A DNA stretch of 63,367 bases from a virus. How positions within the stretch are numbered: position 1 is the first letter of the stretch; every line of letters starts with the position of its first letter. Under the pieces are notes generated by a model, which saw only the letters and a program-made list of their open reading frames with translations, did not search any database and had not been told where the DNA came from. This document shows, one piece after another, positions 50,931-58,884 of the stretch. A program made the translations under genes and the position numbers. The DNA lies in the IMG/VR virus record IMGVR_UViG_3300013137_000021, positions 1-63,367 of that record, one strand, 5' to 3'.

Positions 50931-51880
50931 GATCACGAAGGAGACGATACGACAGGGGCCGTGGTACGGCAACGGAGAAAGTAGATCTGCCGCCCGAAGA
51001 GACACAGGAGCAGGAGATGGTTTGGATAGAACCGCCTCCTCCTATGCTGGCCGAAGAAGCACCGGTTGAGCAACAACCCCTTGGCCACTGGACGTGTGGG
51101 GTGTGCAGCTACAGTGACGAAGGAAGTGGCGGAGAGGATCCCCGCACTTGTTCATTGAATTTCGTTCCTGCCGAAGAGTTCGAGTTGACATCACCGGCTT
51201 GCGAGGAGTTCGCACCGATCCCGTCCGAGTGTTGCTGCGATAACTGTGCGAATGCCCAAACCGTATGGGTGAGCGACCTTGAAGAGTTACCAGAATGCCA
51301 CGTCACTGATGATTACCAACTCCCCTATGAGACATGCGGGGACTTCATGGGCCACGAGGATGAGAGCAACCGTTCTCTCAAGGGATGGGATCTGACAGAC
51401 GAGATGCCAAATTCGGAGCGGACGAAAGATTTCAGCCTCTATGACATCAAGGACTTTGAGCACGATCTGAATGTCGGTCTCTTCCGAGTATACGATTACC
51501 TTGCCAAGGGCGGCGACGGAGACCCGAATATCACTATCAAACTCACCGATTTTGGAGAACGCATCAAGTCCGGGATTGTGGTTGACCTTCCCCACAAGAT
51601 CAAACTCGCGCCGGGAGCAGTGAAGATAATTCGCGAGAATGGGAAGTTCCGGACGCTTCTATCCGATCAACCCGGTCTATTCGACCCCCGCGAGAAAGTT
51701 CCGCCCAAATGGGAGGGTTGCCAGACGCCAGGCGAAACAACTGAAGACCAGGAAGGAGAGGTTCCGACAGGCGATGCTCCGGCGGGCGAACCCGGAGAGT
51801 ACGAACTGGAAAACGAACAACTTGAATTCGATGGTGAAGAAGCCTCGGAAGAGGTTCCCACCCAAGAAAACGCAGCATGA
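50927..51880 (+). CDS. Acidic Cys-rich unknown protein, 317 aa
   Basis: 317 aa. After a short basic start come several Cys pairs (CGVCSYSD; CCCDNCANAQ; ETCGDF) that may bind metal. A middle folded region (FERDLNVGL-like FEHDLNVGLFRVYDYLAKGGDGDPNITIKLTDFGERIKSGIVVDL) and an acidic, Glu-rich tail follow. I recognise no family. It lies between HU-like genes, coupled by overlaps. Could be a DNA mimic or a nucleoid partner; pure inference. Confidence 0.6.
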   Translation: MRSRRRRYDRGRGTATEKVDLPPEETQEQEMVWIEPPPPMLAEEAPVEQQPLGHWTCGVCSYSDEGSGGEDPRTCSLNFVPAEEFELTSPACEEFAPIPSECCCDNCANAQTVWVSDLEELPECHVTDDYQLPYETCGDFMGHEDESNRSLKGWDLTDEMPNSERTKDFSLYDIKDFEHDLNVGLFRVYDYLAKGGDGDPNITIKLTDFGERIKSGIVVDLPHKIKLAPGAVKIIRENGKFRTLLSDQPGLFDPREKVPPKWEGCQTPGETTEDQEGEVPTGDAPAGEPGEYELENEQLEFDGEEASEEVPTQENAA

Positions 51881-51894
51881 AAGGAGATTATCAA

Positions 51895-52173
51895 ATGACA
51901 AAGACAGAACTAATCGGAGAATTGGCGGAATTATCGGGATGCACAAAGAAGTACGCAACAGAGATGTTTGAGAACTTGCTTCACATCATCAAGAGCAATC
52001 TCGTCGCGGGCCGTCACGTTGACCTGGCGGGCTTCGGGAAATTCGACGTTCATCACATGAGTCAACGCAAGGGCGTCAATCCGCGGACACGCGAACCCAT
52101 GACCGTTCCCCGCAAGAACAAGGTCCGCTTCAAGGCGCACAAGGGTTTGAAAGACGCGGTGAACCCGAAATGA
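51895..52173 (+). CDS. HU/IHF-like DNA-binding protein 3
   Basis: 92 aa from ATG 51895, which has AGGAG 8 bases upstream; an ATG at 51877 overlapping the previous stop is less likely. TKTELIGELAELSGCTKKYATEMFENLLHIIKSNLVAGRHVDLAGFGKFDVHHMSQRKGVNPRTREPMTVPRKNKVRFKAHKGLKDAV is HU-like throughout. The GVNPRT tip and PRKNKVRFK end are conserved. Third HU-like gene; most diverged from the first two in the arm. Confidence 0.85.
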   Translation: MTKTELIGELAELSGCTKKYATEMFENLLHIIKSNLVAGRHVDLAGFGKFDVHHMSQRKGVNPRTREPMTVPRKNKVRFKAHKGLKDAVNPK

Positions 52174-53501
52174 GCCTAAGAGTCATCGCATTCAAAGGCG
52201 AAAACTTCAAGAAACTGAAGGCTTGGGACATTGCAGCGGACCCGAATGTGAACGAGATTACCGGCGGGAACGAACAGGGGAAGACGAGCCTGCTGGATGC
52301 CCTTGAAGCCGTGTTCCAGGCTAAGGAAGTCTTGAGGCGTACGCCGGAGCCTATCCGTAAGGGCGAAGAGAAAGCCTACGTCATTGCAGACCTTGGGGAC
52401 CTAGTTGTCACCCGCACATTCACAGCCAAGGGTGAATATCTCAAGGTCGAGAACAAAGATGGCGCGGTTTTCCGCAGCCCTCAAGAGATCCTAAACAAAA
52501 TAACCGGCAAGCTGACATTTGACCCGCTGGCCTTCTCGAATCTGAAGGACAAAGAGCAACTTGAAACACTGCTGGGCCTTGTGGAGATCCCGCTTGACCT
52601 AGAAGCATGGGCAGCGGAGCGGGCAGAGGTTTTTGACGGCCGTACCGTCACGAACCGGGAGATCAAAGCCATTGAGGGGCAGATTCAGGGCATCACGTTC
52701 CCTGATGATACCCCGGACGAGGAGGTTTCCGCGGCGTCAGTATTAATTGAGCAACGAGAAGCCCAGGAGGTGAACGAGAGCAACGCAACGAAGCGGCGCT
52801 TGGCGCACAACGCAAAGGCCGAGTTGGAGCGTCAGGTTGAGGTTCAGGCCGCTTTGCAAAGGGACATCCGAGAGATAGAGCGGGAACTGATTGAAACAAC
52901 GGAGAAATTAGCCTCGGTTGGGGACACCATAACCAAGCTGAAAAACGTCTGCGCAACCCATGACGAGGAATGCGCTGCCCTGGTTGATATTGATTTTGCG
53001 TCCTTCCAAGACCGTATCTCCGAAGTCGAGGCAACAAACTGCAACGTAAGGTTGAAGAAAAGCAAGAGCCAACTCACGGTCAAGTTGACGGAGCAGAAGG
53101 TCGCTGCCGACAACGCTACGGTGAAACTCGGCAGACTAGATCTTGCTCGAGAGCAAGCCCTCAAAGCTGCAAATATGCCGATTGCCGACCTTTCCTTCAA
53201 TGACCACGGTGTGACCTACAAAGGTATCCCTTTCCGCCAGTGCTCGTCTGAAGAACGATTACGGGTCAGCATTGCGATGGGCATGGCGCTGAACTCGAAG
53301 CTTCGCGTGATGTTCATCCGTGACGGCTCGCTTCTCGACGCCAAACACCGCGCCGTTATTCAACAGATGGCCATTGACAACGAGTATCAGCTCTGGATCG
53401 AACGCGTGGACGATAGCGGGAAGGTGGGGCTCTATTTCGAGGACGGAGAAATCGTGAACCAGCCGAAGGTGAAGACCAAAAAGGCGGCAGCAAATGGATG
53501 A
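52170..53501 (+). CDS. SbcC/Rad50-like AAA ATPase, 443 aa
   Basis: Walker A GGNEQGKTS is at about residues 32-40, after an N-terminal strand 'FKGENFKKLKAWDI'. A coiled region lies about 180-300 (LEQQVEVQAALQRDIREIERELIETTEKL). A signature-like 'EERLRVSIAMGMALN' and Walker B-like 'LRVMFIRDGSLLD' follow near 365-400. This is the short phage version of SbcC/RecN-type ATPases found next to nuclease and annealing genes. It overlaps its neighbours and should act with the PD-(D/E)XK nuclease in recombination. Confidence 0.75.
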   Translation: MSLRVIAFKGENFKKLKAWDIAADPNVNEITGGNEQGKTSLLDALEAVFQAKEVLRRTPEPIRKGEEKAYVIADLGDLVVTRTFTAKGEYLKVENKDGAVFRSPQEILNKITGKLTFDPLAFSNLKDKEQLETLLGLVEIPLDLEAWAAERAEVFDGRTVTNREIKAIEGQIQGITFPDDTPDEEVSAASVLIEQREAQEVNESNATKRRLAHNAKAELERQVEVQAALQRDIREIERELIETTEKLASVGDTITKLKNVCATHDEECAALVDIDFASFQDRISEVEATNCNVRLKKSKSQLTVKLTEQKVAADNATVKLGRLDLAREQALKAANMPIADLSFNDHGVTYKGIPFRQCSSEERLRVSIAMGMALNSKLRVMFIRDGSLLDAKHRAVIQQMAIDNEYQLWIERVDDSGKVGLYFEDGEIVNQPKVKTKKAAANG

Positions 53502-53730
53502 CTGCCGCCTCCATATTACCAGAGAAAAGGACTGTCATGCACGCCAGCTTGGCCCAAAGAACTACCGGCGCACGCCTACGGGGAAACTCAATGTGATGTT
53601 CACGAGTTGCTTCCGACCCGAGCCCTGCCCGCATCTTCTCAGCGATGAGGATCTGATTACGGCGGGCGGGGTGCTCACGTTGAAAAACCGGAGGCCCACG
53701 TGGGGATACGGGAGGCCGAAGAATGGGTGA
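53494..53730 (+). CDS. Hypothetical Cys/His-containing protein, 78 aa
   Basis: 78 aa, basic, Cys/His-containing (CRLHITREKDCHARQ; FRPEPCPHLL). It overlaps the ATPase stop and the nuclease start. Codon use is not convincing on its own. It may be a small accessory or a spurious ORF bridging the two genes. Confidence 0.4.
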   Translation: MDDCRLHITREKDCHARQLGPKNYRRTPTGKLNVMFTSCFRPEPCPHLLSDEDLITAGGVLTLKNRRPTWGYGRPKNG

Positions 53731-54538
53731 CACGATGCCCAAGCCCCAAGCGCATATCAGCAAAGTGCTCTCGTTTCTAGATTGTGGCGAGGCGTTCCGG
53801 CGTTCAGAGCGCGGAGAATACATACCGCCGGGGATAGCAATAATCCGGGGCGTGGGCACTCACAAGGGTAATGAATTGGACTTCCAACACAAGATCGCCA
53901 CGGGCGAGTTGCTGCCTCTTGATGCACTGACGGACGGAACGCGAGACGCCGTGAATGAAGTTTGGGATGCGCAAGGCGCCCGCCTGATGCCAGACGAGAA
54001 AACTGTCGGTGAGAAAGAGATCCGGGGCCGGACGGTGGATTCAGCGGTCAGGCTCGTATCAAAATACCACAATGAATTTGCGCCCAATATTGACCCGGCC
54101 CGCGTGGAACGGCCTTGGGTGCTTCACCTGAAGAGTTGCGATTACGATCTTGCCGGCCAGATTGACCTTGATGAAGTCATTTCGGAGCAATTACCGACTG
54201 GCAGAATCACCGATTGGAAGACATCTGCAAAGTCACCTACGGCAGACATGGCGCATCGGAGCATCCAGTTAAGCCTCTATGCGATGGCAAAGAAGGCCCT
54301 TGATGGCGTAATTCCAAAAGTAGCTTTACATTACCTGGTCGATCTCAAGAAGGAACCTAAAATCGTGCCCCTTGAATCAGAGCGCACGGAACGGCATTTC
54401 AGGACGGTTTTCAATCACCTGACGACCGTCTTTGACGCATGGAAGAAGGGCATCTTCATTCCCTGCAATCCGAACTTTTGGAAATGCTCCGATCTTTACT
54501 GTGGGTATCACTCTTCGTGCCGCTATGTTCATCACTAG
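53723..54538 (+). CDS. PD-(D/E)XK nuclease, RecB/Cas4-like, possible Fe-S cluster
   Basis: 271 aa. The catalytic motif is LAGQIDLDEVI...GRITDWKTSA (D...DxK), with helper SIQLSLYAMA (QxxxY). Near the N-terminus 'DCGEAFRRSERG' and at the C-terminus KCSDLYCGYHSSC plus an earlier Cys (CNPNFWKC) give four or five cysteines in the AddB/Cas4 Fe-S arrangement. GGGAGG precedes ATG 53723. It likely resects DNA ends for the annealing protein encoded next. Confidence 0.8.
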   Translation: MGDTMPKPQAHISKVLSFLDCGEAFRRSERGEYIPPGIAIIRGVGTHKGNELDFQHKIATGELLPLDALTDGTRDAVNEVWDAQGARLMPDEKTVGEKEIRGRTVDSAVRLVSKYHNEFAPNIDPARVERPWVLHLKSCDYDLAGQIDLDEVISEQLPTGRITDWKTSAKSPTADMAHRSIQLSLYAMAKKALDGVIPKVALHYLVDLKKEPKIVPLESERTERHFRTVFNHLTTVFDAWKKGIFIPCNPNFWKCSDLYCGYHSSCRYVHH

Positions 54539-54620
54539 AAGGGGGCAGGCGTGAGGATCTCGTGGAAGAATGCCGACCGTTGGTCAGCAAGTAACACACT
54601 AATCATTACTAGGAGAAAAC

Positions 54621-55826
54621 ATGGAAACAGGTGAACGACAGGAAGATACCCTTGGGTCCGCTCTCGTAGCTAGGACTGGTGAGATGGCGGTCACTGCGGG
54701 CGCAGCACGGGCAAAAGCAGAAGTTGAGGCGGCCTATTTGGTGGCAATTAACCGGCCTCGCGATGTTCAAAAGGCGAAACAACGCATTTTGACCGCTTGC
54801 TCAAACTCGACGTTCGCTGAAGAGGCTCTATGGAACCGCATAGTAGGCCGTCAAAAGAACGAGAAGACAGGTCAGTGGGAGGACGCATGGGGTGAGGGAT
54901 TGAATATCCGATTCGCTGAAGAGGCTATCCAAGCGATGGGGAATATACGGCCAGCGAGCGACCTGGTTTATGAGGATGCCGAGACGAAGGTCATCAAGAT
55001 CACGATCACAGATCTCGAAGCAAACGTGAGCTATAGCAAGGATGTGACAATACAAAAGACCGTTGAACGTTCCACGCTCAAGAGGGGGCAAATTGCCCTG
55101 GCGGAACGCACAAATAGTAGAGGCCAAAAGGTATACATCGTCGCCGCTACGGAAATGGACATGCGTAACAAACAGTCCGCGGCTGAATCCATCATCATGA
55201 GGACTAACGGCCTGCGGTTGCTGCCGGCAGACATCAAGGCAGAAGCGCTCAAGGCAATCAAGCAGACCATTCTAGCCAAAGAAAAGGCAGAGCCGGGGGC
55301 CATTGGGAGGTTGCTGAAGAGTTTTGAGGAATTCGGAGCGACCAAAGAACAGCTTGACGAACTCCTGGGTCATGACCTCGCGCAGGTGACAGGAGAGGAG
55401 ATCGTTAAGCTCCGCGGTCTCTACCGGGCAATTAAAGATGGGGAAACGACCTGGAATGAAACAATCAACGCAAAAGTGGATGTCAGGCCCGCCCCTGAAG
55501 AAGGCTCGTTAAGCATGGATGACATCTCGCCGGGTTCAGAATCGGAACATACCGACGTCAAGAAGCCGATGCGCCCAGCAACCGAAGACATCAAACCCGA
55601 AGGGGGTCTCTTCAACCAGTCTGAAGTGAGTGACGAAGATCGCAAGACGCTCCTGAATAGTCTCGTCAAGGCCCTAGTCAAGAAGGGCGTACGTCAAAAG
55701 GCGCGGCAGGATGAGGCCACGGCGGCGATGTGCCAGCACGTTGGAGCGCCGAATGTCCAGGGAATCAAGGGTCTCGATCAATTCAACGCGGCCCTGAACT
55801 GGATTGACGAAACGTGGGGTGAATGA
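54621..55826 (+). CDS. Probable single-strand annealing-type recombination protein
   Basis: 401 aa. Residues about 25-260 match phage proteins of this style: AKAEVEAAYLVAINRPRDVQKAKQRILTACSNSTFAEEALWNRIVGRQ, GLNIRFAEEAIQAMGNI, then 'VAATEMDMRNKQSAAESIIMRTNGLRLLP'. These occur beside RecB-like nucleases and are thought to be annealing recombinases, though I know of no direct proof. The C-terminus is acidic and disordered with a helical end. AGGAGAAAAC precedes ATG 54621. It follows the nuclease in the same operon. Confidence 0.65.
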   Translation: METGERQEDTLGSALVARTGEMAVTAGAARAKAEVEAAYLVAINRPRDVQKAKQRILTACSNSTFAEEALWNRIVGRQKNEKTGQWEDAWGEGLNIRFAEEAIQAMGNIRPASDLVYEDAETKVIKITITDLEANVSYSKDVTIQKTVERSTLKRGQIALAERTNSRGQKVYIVAATEMDMRNKQSAAESIIMRTNGLRLLPADIKAEALKAIKQTILAKEKAEPGAIGRLLKSFEEFGATKEQLDELLGHDLAQVTGEEIVKLRGLYRAIKDGETTWNETINAKVDVRPAPEEGSLSMDDISPGSESEHTDVKKPMRPATEDIKPEGGLFNQSEVSDEDRKTLLNSLVKALVKKGVRQKARQDEATAAMCQHVGAPNVQGIKGLDQFNAALNWIDETWGE

Positions 55827-55832
55827 CCATCT

Positions 55833-55986
55833 TGGGGTTGCCCGCCCGACTGTTGCAGGTGGGGGTCTTCTCACGGGCAACCCCACTATTTCGTATAACC
55901 GGTTTGGTCCCGGCCTGCATCCTACCTAAATGCAGACCATACGTTGAAGCAAATCGTGAAAACCAAACCGACACAGGCCGGGACCA
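55833..55986 (+). ncRNA. Structured leader with competing inverted repeats
   Basis: TGGGGTTGCCCG (55833-55844) pairs perfectly with CGGGCAACCCCA (55874-55885). TGGTCCCGGCCTG (55905-55917) pairs with CAGGCCGGGACCA (55974-55986). CGGTTTGG (55900-55907) can pair with CCAAACCG (55963-55970), overlapping and crossing the second stem, so the two cannot nest. The set lies between the annealing-protein stop and the RuvC-like gene. A regulatory RNA is inferred from structure only. Confidence 0.5.
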
Positions 55987-56006
55987 CTATTTGAAAGGGA
56001 ATGATG

Positions 56007-56489
56007 ATGGGATTACTCAAGGTTAGCATTGATCCTGGCACGAATGCGACCGGATATTGTGTCTGGAAAGATGGCCGTCCATCCGAAATCGGCACGGTGA
56101 GACCATCAGGCAAGGCAAGGACCCCACTTGAAAAGCTTCTGTCTCTTCGGGAGCGTGTCTGGGAGCTATTTAACGCCATAACAACTCCCCCGTCGCCGGC
56201 AATTCATACGATTGCGGTGGAGGCTTGGCAAAAGGGAGTGCACAGGGGGCAATTCTCCGTCGATACAATGCGTATCTGCGGCCAAACAAAGGGGATGATC
56301 ATCGCTGTTGCAACGGAGTTTAGTGGCCGGATAGTGGAGGCGAGCAAAGGAACATTAGGGAAGGGCGAAACTGAATTGCGAGCCAGGGCAGCGGGGCTTA
56401 TTAAGCCGGGGAGGCGCAAACCTAGCAAGGACGCCTTAGATGCCTACGAAATAGGTATTTGTGCAGGCTTTGACAGGAAGCTTCAATGA
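56007..56489 (+). CDS. RuvC-like Holliday junction resolvase
   Basis: 160 aa from the third ATG (56007), since AAAGGGA is spaced properly only from it. Acidic catalytic pattern: KVSIDPGTNATGYCVW (Asp), IHTIAVEAW (Glu), PSKDALDAYEIG (Asp/Asp), in RuvC order. Such phage resolvases cut junctions during recombination or before packaging. It follows the recombination genes and the structured leader. Confidence 0.85.
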   Translation: MGLLKVSIDPGTNATGYCVWKDGRPSEIGTVRPSGKARTPLEKLLSLRERVWELFNAITTPPSPAIHTIAVEAWQKGVHRGQFSVDTMRICGQTKGMIIAVATEFSGRIVEASKGTLGKGETELRARAAGLIKPGRRKPSKDALDAYEIGICAGFDRKLQ

Positions 56490-56523
56490 TTAACCAGTTT
56501 CTACCGGGTTTACCACCCGATGA

Positions 56524-56600
56524 GCGGGGCAAGTGGTGCCACCGAGCCGCGGTGCATCGCACGGGCTCACACAGGAATAAGTAGTCCTTGCCCCGCATTT
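56524..56600 (+). promoter_or_regulatory. Branching hairpin with T-run
   Basis: GCGGGGCAAG (56524-56533) pairs perfectly with CTTGCCCCGC (56587-56596), followed by ATTTTTCTC. Inside, GAGCC (56544-56548)/GGCTC (56564-56568) and GTGC/GCAC form a second stem. It could end transcription or act as an attenuator before the gene at 56618. Confidence 0.5.
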
Positions 56601-56617
56601 TTCTCAAGAGGAATGAA

Positions 56618-56926
56618 ATGACCGCTCTTTCAGAATCGCAAACCTTCGCATCCTGGGAAGTGCTCATGCAAGGGCCTAACTCCAAATCCGGAGCGCACCG
56701 GTACTACTGCCTCTGCCGTGGGTGTGCTCGACCGTTTCTCGTTCGCAAAGACAATCTCTTGCGAGGCCACACAAGCCGATGTTCATACTGCAATCGGACC
56801 AGGATCAGCCTCGATGTCAAAGTGATTCGAGAGATGTATCGGACCATGACACAGAAGGCCATAGCCAAGCGCTTTGGCTGCAATCGCATGACCATTAACC
56901 GCCTGTTGGCGGAGGAGGAGAGTTAA
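56618..56926 (+). CDS. Zinc-finger and helix-turn-helix protein, 102 aa
   Basis: ATG 56618 has AGAGGA 5 bases upstream; the longer ORF from 56588 starts inside the hairpin. Two Cys pairs (CLCRGCARPF, then CSYCNRT) form a likely zinc finger near residues 46-75. The end (MYRTMTQKAIAKRFGCNRMTINRLLAEEE) is a clear helix-turn-helix. The zinc part resembles the front of phage HNH/AP2-type proteins, but no HNH is present. Probably a DNA-binding regulator. Confidence 0.65.
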   Translation: MTALSESQTFASWEVLMQGPNSKSGAHRYYCLCRGCARPFLVRKDNLLRGHTSRCSYCNRTRISLDVKVIREMYRTMTQKAIAKRFGCNRMTINRLLAEEES

Positions 56927-56928
56927 TC

Positions 56929-57123
56929 ATGGAAGTTCGCAGCGAGTTCGAGACCACTATCAACTTGCACATCCGATTGAGTGAGACAGAAGCGCGGGCC
57001 ATCAAACGAGCCGTGGCAAAGATTGCCGAATCCACTAGCCGTAGCCAAGATTATGACGACTTTGTCGAAGTAGATGATATTAAAGTCCTTCGCGCTCTTG
57101 CGGGTGCTATTTCGAATGTTTGA
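56929..57123 (+). CDS. Hypothetical helical protein, 64 aa
   Basis: It starts two bases after the preceding stop, with GGAGGAGAG as box. TETARAIKRAVAKIAE-type helix and acidic middle (DYDDFVEVDDIK). No motif recognised. Operon position supports it. Confidence 0.55.
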   Translation: MEVRSEFETTINLHIRLSETEARAIKRAVAKIAESTSRSQDYDDFVEVDDIKVLRALAGAISNV

Positions 57124-57138
57124 AGGGGGTTTGGAACT

Positions 57139-57903
57139 ATGAAGACCTTAGCATCAGTCCTTTTAAGCGTGCTTCTCGCGGCTGCATCCGCAGGAGCGCA
57201 ACAGGACGTTTATTTTCCACCAGGGCAACCGCAACCCGAAATAGTTCTGTCTGTGAGCCTTGTGCCGGCCAAGGTAGGCATCAATTTCAAGGGAGATCAG
57301 GGTTCGTTTAATGCGAACCCCATACTGGCATTATTCAGCGTGGAGTATCGGCCCAAACAGACGAACCTCACACTCAGGTATGATCTTCTGACCGGGTGGT
57401 CGAAATCCGACTCGATCGTACCGGCAGGGCCGCTTTTTATCGGACTTTCCAACTTCGGGCAAGATCCGCAACAACAGGGGCAACAGAATAACAGTAGTCA
57501 GAAGCCCATTGCCATTAGCCTGTCGGGGGCTGCAAATCACCGAATTGAACTTGCCGCTCTTAACCGTGGGCGCCTACGGCCCATGATTTGTGGCGAGTGG
57601 TCTGACGTGAGCGCATGCGCAACGGGCGAAGTGAAGGGGAGGCAGACCACGGACAGCGAACGACTATCAAGGTTCGTGGTGGCTGGCGGTCTCGCATATG
57701 CCGTGCAGATGCCGAGCCTTGAAACTGACCTGGTGGTTGCATTTGGTTCAGATCGGTATGCCTACCTCGAAGCCAGGGCACTGTATCAAGTCTCAAAGAC
57801 ATTATGGGCACGATTCAGCTACCTGCATAAGAACCTGATGCTCGGCAGTGATTCCACGTTGCGCCTTAATGCCGCCGCCATTGGCGTGGCCTGGGAGTTT
57901 TGA
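57139..57903 (+). CDS. Secreted, outer-membrane beta-barrel-like protein (lysogenic-conversion candidate)
   Basis: 254 aa. A classical signal peptide (MKTLASVLLSVLLAAASAGAQQ) is followed by alternating hydrophobic/polar strands (LTLRYDLLTGWSKS; YLEARALYQVSKTLWARFSYLHKNLML). The chain ends in a terminal Phe (AAAIGVAWEF), the typical outer-membrane barrel signature. A short Gln/Asn-rich loop (QQQGQQNNSSQ) may be surface-exposed. It is unlike its early-gene neighbours and could alter the host surface or block other phages. That role is inference. Confidence 0.65.
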   Translation: MKTLASVLLSVLLAAASAGAQQDVYFPPGQPQPEIVLSVSLVPAKVGINFKGDQGSFNANPILALFSVEYRPKQTNLTLRYDLLTGWSKSDSIVPAGPLFIGLSNFGQDPQQQGQQNNSSQKPIAISLSGAANHRIELAALNRGRLRPMICGEWSDVSACATGEVKGRQTTDSERLSRFVVAGGLAYAVQMPSLETDLVVAFGSDRYAYLEARALYQVSKTLWARFSYLHKNLMLGSDSTLRLNAAAIGVAWEF

Positions 57904-57905
57904 TC

Positions 57906-58061
57906 ATGTGTGAACGCGAAAGACAAATAGCGCTACCCCGTCGGGCATCAGCAAGGATCTTCTACGCCACCTTGCTCGCGTTGGGCACGGGAATCGGTCT
58001 TGTCCTATTTCTTGCCTGGTGCCTCATGCGCTTGGCCTTCATGGATCGGATATTCCTGTGA
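57906..58061 (+). CDS. Small single-pass membrane protein, 51 aa
   Basis: ATG 57906 is two bases after the barrel-protein stop. Basic N-terminus (MCERERQIALPRRASARI), then one membrane stretch (LALGTGIGLVLFLAWCLM). It overlaps the next gene as GTGA. It may act with the outer-membrane-like protein or in lysis; unknown. Confidence 0.5.
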   Translation: MCERERQIALPRRASARIFYATLLALGTGIGLVLFLAWCLMRLAFMDRIFL

Positions 58062-58282
58062 GCCTGCGCTGCGTAGCCTGTAATCAGTCTGTGACTGAGC
58101 GCGAAAGCCGCGTTTCACTCGATGGTGATGTTTACTGCGATGTCTGTTGGCATGCGGCCATGACATGTCCTCATTGCAATGGCTCGGGAGAAGGACACGC
58201 TGATGGTTCGCGGTGTATGTGGTGCAACGGCAGCGGAGTTGAGAAATACGAACCCGATCCAGAGGATTATTTCCGGGAGTGA
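58058..58282 (+). CDS. DnaJ-type zinc-ribbon protein, 74 aa
   Basis: GTG 58058 overlaps the previous stop; an ATG at 58019 would run into the membrane gene. The sequence has CVACNQSV, CDVCWHAA, CPHCNGSGEGH, CMWCNGSG: four CxxC(xGxG) units like the DnaJ zinc domain. Likely a small folding or zinc-binding protein; no partner known. Confidence 0.6.
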   Translation: MSLRCVACNQSVTERESRVSLDGDVYCDVCWHAAMTCPHCNGSGEGHADGSRCMWCNGSGVEKYEPDPEDYFRE

Positions 58283-58295
58283 AGGATAAAATACG

Positions 58296-58544
58296 ATGAC
58301 CAAATGCACGCTTCTCCTCGCCGTCTCGATCGCGGCTCTGATCTGGGTCGCCTGGTGGACCATCGTCCTCTGGCCGGCGCCTCACGATCCGCTTGACGTA
58401 CCGTGGGATGATTCTGAGTGGGTACAGGTCGAGGGATTCTGGATCCGGCGTGCGCACTGGCTAGACGATCCGTATCAGCGCCAACAACAAATCAAGGACC
58501 AGGAGAGAGAAGGCGAAGAGGAGGTTCAGAGTGGGAGTCGCTAA
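58296..58544 (+). CDS. Membrane-anchored small protein, 82 aa
   Basis: One N-terminal membrane segment (LLLAVSIAALIWVAWWTIVLW) followed by an acidic, Trp-rich tail ending in a helix. It could be a spanin- or exclusion-type protein by layout only. ATG 58296 is preceded by GAAGGATAA. It overlaps the next gene by 14 bases. Confidence 0.55.
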   Translation: MTKCTLLLAVSIAALIWVAWWTIVLWPAPHDPLDVPWDDSEWVQVEGFWIRRAHWLDDPYQRQQQIKDQEREGEEEVQSGSR

Positions 58545-58884
58545 ACAGCCGAAATGCTCGGTCTGCGGTGTTGCGTTGCCTGTTGGTCGTAAGTTCGGGC
58601 GATGCCGCGAATGCAAGAAGAAGGGCGCGCGAAAACGGTTTGAAAACAATAGTAGACTGTACGCACCAAACGAAAAGCGAGACATCGAAGAGCTTCGCGC
58701 CACGTGCGGTCTCCCTCCCCTGCCAAAGGCCACTATTCGGCCTTGCCTGCGATGTGAGAAGCCGTTCAAGTCAGACGGCCCGAGTAATCGCTTGTGTCCT
58801 ATTTGCACGAACATGGTCAGTCGAAAATCGCGGGCCCACGGCGATGATCTCCAGAAATTCCCTGGGCAGAGGAATGTGCGATGA
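58531..58884 (+). CDS. Multi zinc-ribbon protein, 117 aa
   Basis: GTG 58531 follows GAGGAGG. Cys pairs CSVCGVAL, CRECKKKG, CLRCEKPF, CPICTNM form two likely zinc ribbons with a basic link. It resembles small phage or host transcription/translation-associated ribbons. No function recognised. ATGA overlap with the next small gene. Confidence 0.6.
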   Translation: MGVAKQPKCSVCGVALPVGRKFGRCRECKKKGARKRFENNSRLYAPNEKRDIEELRATCGLPPLPKATIRPCLRCEKPFKSDGPSNRLCPICTNMVSRKSRAHGDDLQKFPGQRNVR

